Source: Gallionella capsiferriformans ES-2 (lineage in GTDB: Bacteria; Pseudomonadota; Gammaproteobacteria; Burkholderiales; Gallionellaceae). Taken from it: a stretch of DNA of 64,000 nucleotides. The notes under the pieces were generated by a model. The model did not search any database. It was given only the letters and a program-made list of their open reading frames with translations, and was not told the origin of the DNA. Location of the stretch: NCBI RefSeq assembly GCF_000145255.1, contig NC_014394.1, positions 2,914,001 to 2,978,000 on the forward strand, given 5' to 3'. This document shows, in pieces, positions 63,862-64,000 of the stretch. The translations under genes were made by a program, and so were the position numbers. The number at the start of each line of letters is the position of its first letter. Position 1 is the stretch's first letter.

Positions 63862-63952
63862 CTTACGCATGCCCACCTTGCCGCGTTCATCTACGCCGTG
63901 ATTCTGGAAAACAGTTTTTTGCCAAATCAATGCCAATTGTCGTAATCTTCAT
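63862..63952 (-). pseudogene. 5' fragment of an IS110-family transposase, frameshifted
   Basis: From ATG 63952 the frame reads MKITTIGIDLAKNCF. It then needs a one-base shift to continue NHGVDERGKVGMRK, the conserved start of the IS110 RuvC-like DEDD transposase. An extra T after the Asn codon explains the shift. Similarity stops at about 63862, so only the first 30 or so codons remain. This is a degraded insertion scar. Confidence 0.75.
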
Positions 63953-64000
63953 ATCGGATTCCCCTTTCTATTTGAGTGGTTATAAGCAACCACTGCTTTG

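Noticed and set aside
1..64000. CRISPR array, tRNA or rRNA genes
   Set aside because: No regularly spaced identical direct repeats of CRISPR type and no tRNA or rRNA signatures were seen on reading. The 23-bp array at 17.4 kb has no spacers of constant size.

Overview
The window looks like a chromosome segment of a Betaproteobacterium, probably a Gallionellaceae or related Nitrosomonadales species. The gene order 2Fe-2S ferredoxin, alpha/beta hydrolase, nodI, nodJ, the paired chemoreceptors and the betaproteobacterial style of the phn and cus genes suggest this, but the family is an inference. No rRNA, tRNA or CRISPR array was seen.

Layout. 1-1.9 kb: left-truncated IS21-type istA and a gene for a MmcB-like PD-(D/E)XK protein, both on the minus strand and preceded by related palindromic motifs. 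2.2-17.2 kb: a metal (copper/silver type) resistance block on the plus strand. It has a CusCBA-type RND efflux system with a CusF domain fused to CusB, a CDF exporter, DUF411, DUF2231 and DUF2933 proteins, an HD-GYP protein, a CopA-type P-ATPase, an isoprenylcysteine-methyltransferase-like membrane protein and a YHS protein. 17.4-19.8 kb: a NarX-like kinase and a response regulator whose output domain has been lost at an IS-like end made of five 23-24 bp repeats. 20.2-24.3 kb: two chemoreceptors. 24.4-28.8 kb: housekeeping genes (ogt, xerD, VanZ-like, ferredoxin, hydrolase, nodI) ending in a nodJ that breaks off mid-gene.

29.3-53.6 kb: a segment bracketed by the broken nodJ and a second, complete, diverged nodJ. 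It holds an intact IS4-family element with 9-bp target duplications and a full phosphonate C-P lyase operon (phnF, D, C, E1, E2, G, H, I, J, K, L, M, N, P plus a DMT permease). It then holds a recombination module: a regulator with a duplicated Mu-type DNA-binding domain, an intergenic cluster of ACATGT boxes, and a tightly overlapping operon of three tyrosine recombinases, two small coiled-coil proteins and a RecD2-like helicase. This fits the genomic-island family known as GInt, apparently with phosphonate catabolism as cargo.

54.5-61.3 kb (minus strand): a type I restriction-modification operon hsdR-hsdM-hsdS, continued without a break by a GHKL ATPase, a STAS-like (DUF4325) protein and a small membrane-anchored protein. 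This six-gene unit is the best candidate for an undescribed defence or regulatory variant. 61.6-63.8 kb: six small genes of unknown function, AT-rich at the start, two of them sharing a duplicated 5' end. The window closes with a frameshifted fragment of an IS110-family transposase.
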